Shown: positions 49,853-50,953 of the stretch, one piece after another
Layout: each line of letters begins with the position of its first letter
Position numbering within the stretch: the first letter of the stretch is position 1
Origin: Bacillota bacterium
GTDB lineage: Bacteria; Bacillota; Dethiobacteria; DTU022
Reading direction: 5' to 3'
Length of the DNA: 50,953 bases
NCBI GenBank assembly: GCA_029782095.1
Contig: JAKOVL010000112.1
Span: 1-50,953 of the forward strand
Made by a program: the position numbers and the translations under genes
The notes under the pieces: generated by a model
The model's database searches: none
What the model was told of the DNA's origin: nothing
The model's input: the letters and a program-made list of their open reading frames with translations, nothing else

Positions 49853-50911
49853 CTACCAGCGGCGGGAAAAAATGCTGAAAGACAGGGCAGCCAGAAAGAA
49901 AAAGCCAGCAAAGCCCATGGCCGGATAGACCGTGGCCACAATCTGCGCAAAGCCCAGCTGCCCGGCAAAGAATGAAGCTGCGGCCACAAGCACCGTCAGG
50001 GGCTTAAACCAGAAGCTGCCGGGCGAAGCCAGGCGGGAAACAAATCCGTAAAGACTGCTGATAGCCGTTGTGTATATTTCGGCGGCCAGAACCAGCGTGT
50101 ACGCCAGCCTGGCCAGCGGAGACGCCCGGCCGGCAATTACCAGCATGGGAATCTCAAAATGGGTGACTGCAGGAGCCCCGGCAAGAAGTGCCAGCAGGAT
50201 CACCAGGGCGGATGCTCCCAGTCCCAGGGCTCCCACATAGGCTCCTTTTCTCAGGGCATCCGGCCCGGTTAAGGTGCCCAGGGGCGTTAGGAGAGGCACG
50301 GCGAGAGTAAAATTATAGGACACATAAGCCAGGCCGGAGAGGGGCCAGCCTGGCAGCGTGGCGCTGGCGGGAGATGACCAGGTCAGCTCAACAGGGGCTG
50401 AAAAAAGAATATAAAGGCCCACCCCCAGGACAGCGGCGATCAGGAAAGGGACGACCATGCTGATGGCATCGATCACCCGGCCTAGCCCGGCGATGACTGT
50501 AACGCAGGCCAGGGCGGCCATCACAGCCAGCCCTATGGTTGGCGGCAGGTTGAACTCCTGCTTAAAAATGGCCCCGGTGCCGGCCACCATGGCCACCAGG
50601 ATGCCAAAAAGAAAGAAAGTAATGAAAAAGTTGATCAGGGGCCCCAGGCAGCGGCCGCCGACAGCATCAACAACTTCTTTAAAAGAGGCGGCCTTGATCC
50701 GGTAGGCAAGAAGCATGATTTTTGCGCCAAAAAAACCGAAAACGAAGGTGGCCAGGGCGAGGCCGGCCACACCCCACAGGCCAAAATACCCGAAGAACTG
50801 GAGTATCTCCTGCCCCGAGGCAAAGCCGGCGCCCACAACAGTACCCATGTAAACTGCGGCCACCGTTAAGGCGGACCTTTTTTTTAACGCCTTGCCTGCA
50901 TTTTTTTTCAT
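49853..50911 (-). CDS. YkvI-family membrane transporter
   Basis: 352 residues with about ten membrane segments and the family signature YMGTVVGAGFASGQEILQFF in the first helix. This is the YkvI group of the APC/NSS-like fold, with unknown substrate. The ATG at 50911 has no strong ribosome binding site, and the promoter would lie near the window edge. It is separated from the corrinoid genes by 186 bp and is probably a separate transcript. Confidence 0.85.
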   Translation of the reverse strand: MKKNAGKALKKRSALTVAAVYMGTVVGAGFASGQEILQFFGYFGLWGVAGLALATFVFGFFGAKIMLLAYRIKAASFKEVVDAVGGRCLGPLINFFITFFLFGILVAMVAGTGAIFKQEFNLPPTIGLAVMAALACVTVIAGLGRVIDAISMVVPFLIAAVLGVGLYILFSAPVELTWSSPASATLPGWPLSGLAYVSYNFTLAVPLLTPLGTLTGPDALRKGAYVGALGLGASALVILLALLAGAPAVTHFEIPMLVIAGRASPLARLAYTLVLAAEIYTTAISSLYGFVSRLASPGSFWFKPLTVLVAAASFFAGQLGFAQIVATVYPAMGFAGFFFLAALSFSIFSRRW

Positions 50912-50953
50912 AGTACTATCATGTGATGGGGACCCGTAAAAAATGACAAACTT

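Overview
This is a 51 kb chromosomal segment from an anaerobic, endospore-forming Firmicute of the class Clostridia. The evidence is a Bacillus-like gene order recJ-relA-dtd-amidase-hisS, a full division and cell-wall (dcw) cluster, spoIIGA-sigE-sigG directly after ftsZ, the ylm block up to divIVA-ileS, an oxygen-sensitive class III ribonucleotide reductase (nrdDG) and a corrinoid methyltransferase pair. MurE carries the DNPR motif of meso-diaminopimelate ligases. The DNA looks GC-rich. I cannot name the species.

Layout. 1-4.4 kb: the 3' part of recJ (cut by the window edge), relA and dtd. 4.5-5.5 kb: an accessory patch with a RelE/RelB-type toxin-antitoxin pair and a composite repeat. 5.6-8.5 kb: a secreted SH3b amidase on the minus strand, a 60-residue unknown protein and hisS. 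8.7-8.9 kb: a good candidate 6S RNA. 9.2-26.8 kb: mraZ-rsmH-ftsL-pbp2/spoVD-murE-murF-mraY-murD-ftsW/spoVE-murG-murB-murA-ftsQ-ftsA-ftsZ, ended by a strong terminator; murC is not in the cluster. 27.1-29.8 kb: spoIIGA-sigE-sigG. 30-33.7 kb: ylmC and nrdR-nrdD-nrdG. 33.7-38.2 kb: pgeF, an HlyD-like protein, yggS, ylmG, ylmH and divIVA; sepF is missing from its usual slot. 38.2-41.3 kb: ileS behind a T-box. 42-45.3 kb: DUF5665, yteA-like, lspA, lgt and rluD. 45.3-50.9 kb: a DUF3231 protein (minus), msrAB (plus), a URO-D-fold methyltransferase with its corrinoid protein (minus), and a YkvI-type transporter (minus).

Regulation readable from the DNA follows the developmental logic of a spore former: a 10-bp-phased MraZ operator over the dcw promoter, a SigH-like promoter before ftsA, Spo0A-like boxes before spoIIGA, a SigF-like promoter before sigG, a tandem NrdR operator before nrdR-nrdDG, and a T-box before ileS. 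A two-tier hairpin overlaps the murE ribosome binding site.

The most unusual content is a dispersed non-coding repeat family. Two copies of about 325 bp lie in inverted orientation about 36 kb apart (5174-5500 and 41661-41983) and so flank the whole division cluster. Smaller pieces (an AGGAGACAGAATACAGGAG-like module and G-rich palindromes) sit at the mraY-murD, ftsW-murG, spoIIGA-sigE and ylmC-nrdR junctions. One lies inside the 3' end of spoIIGA, and those before murD, murG and sigE create misleading N-terminal ORF extensions. No tRNA, rRNA, CRISPR array, insertion sequence or prophage gene was seen.
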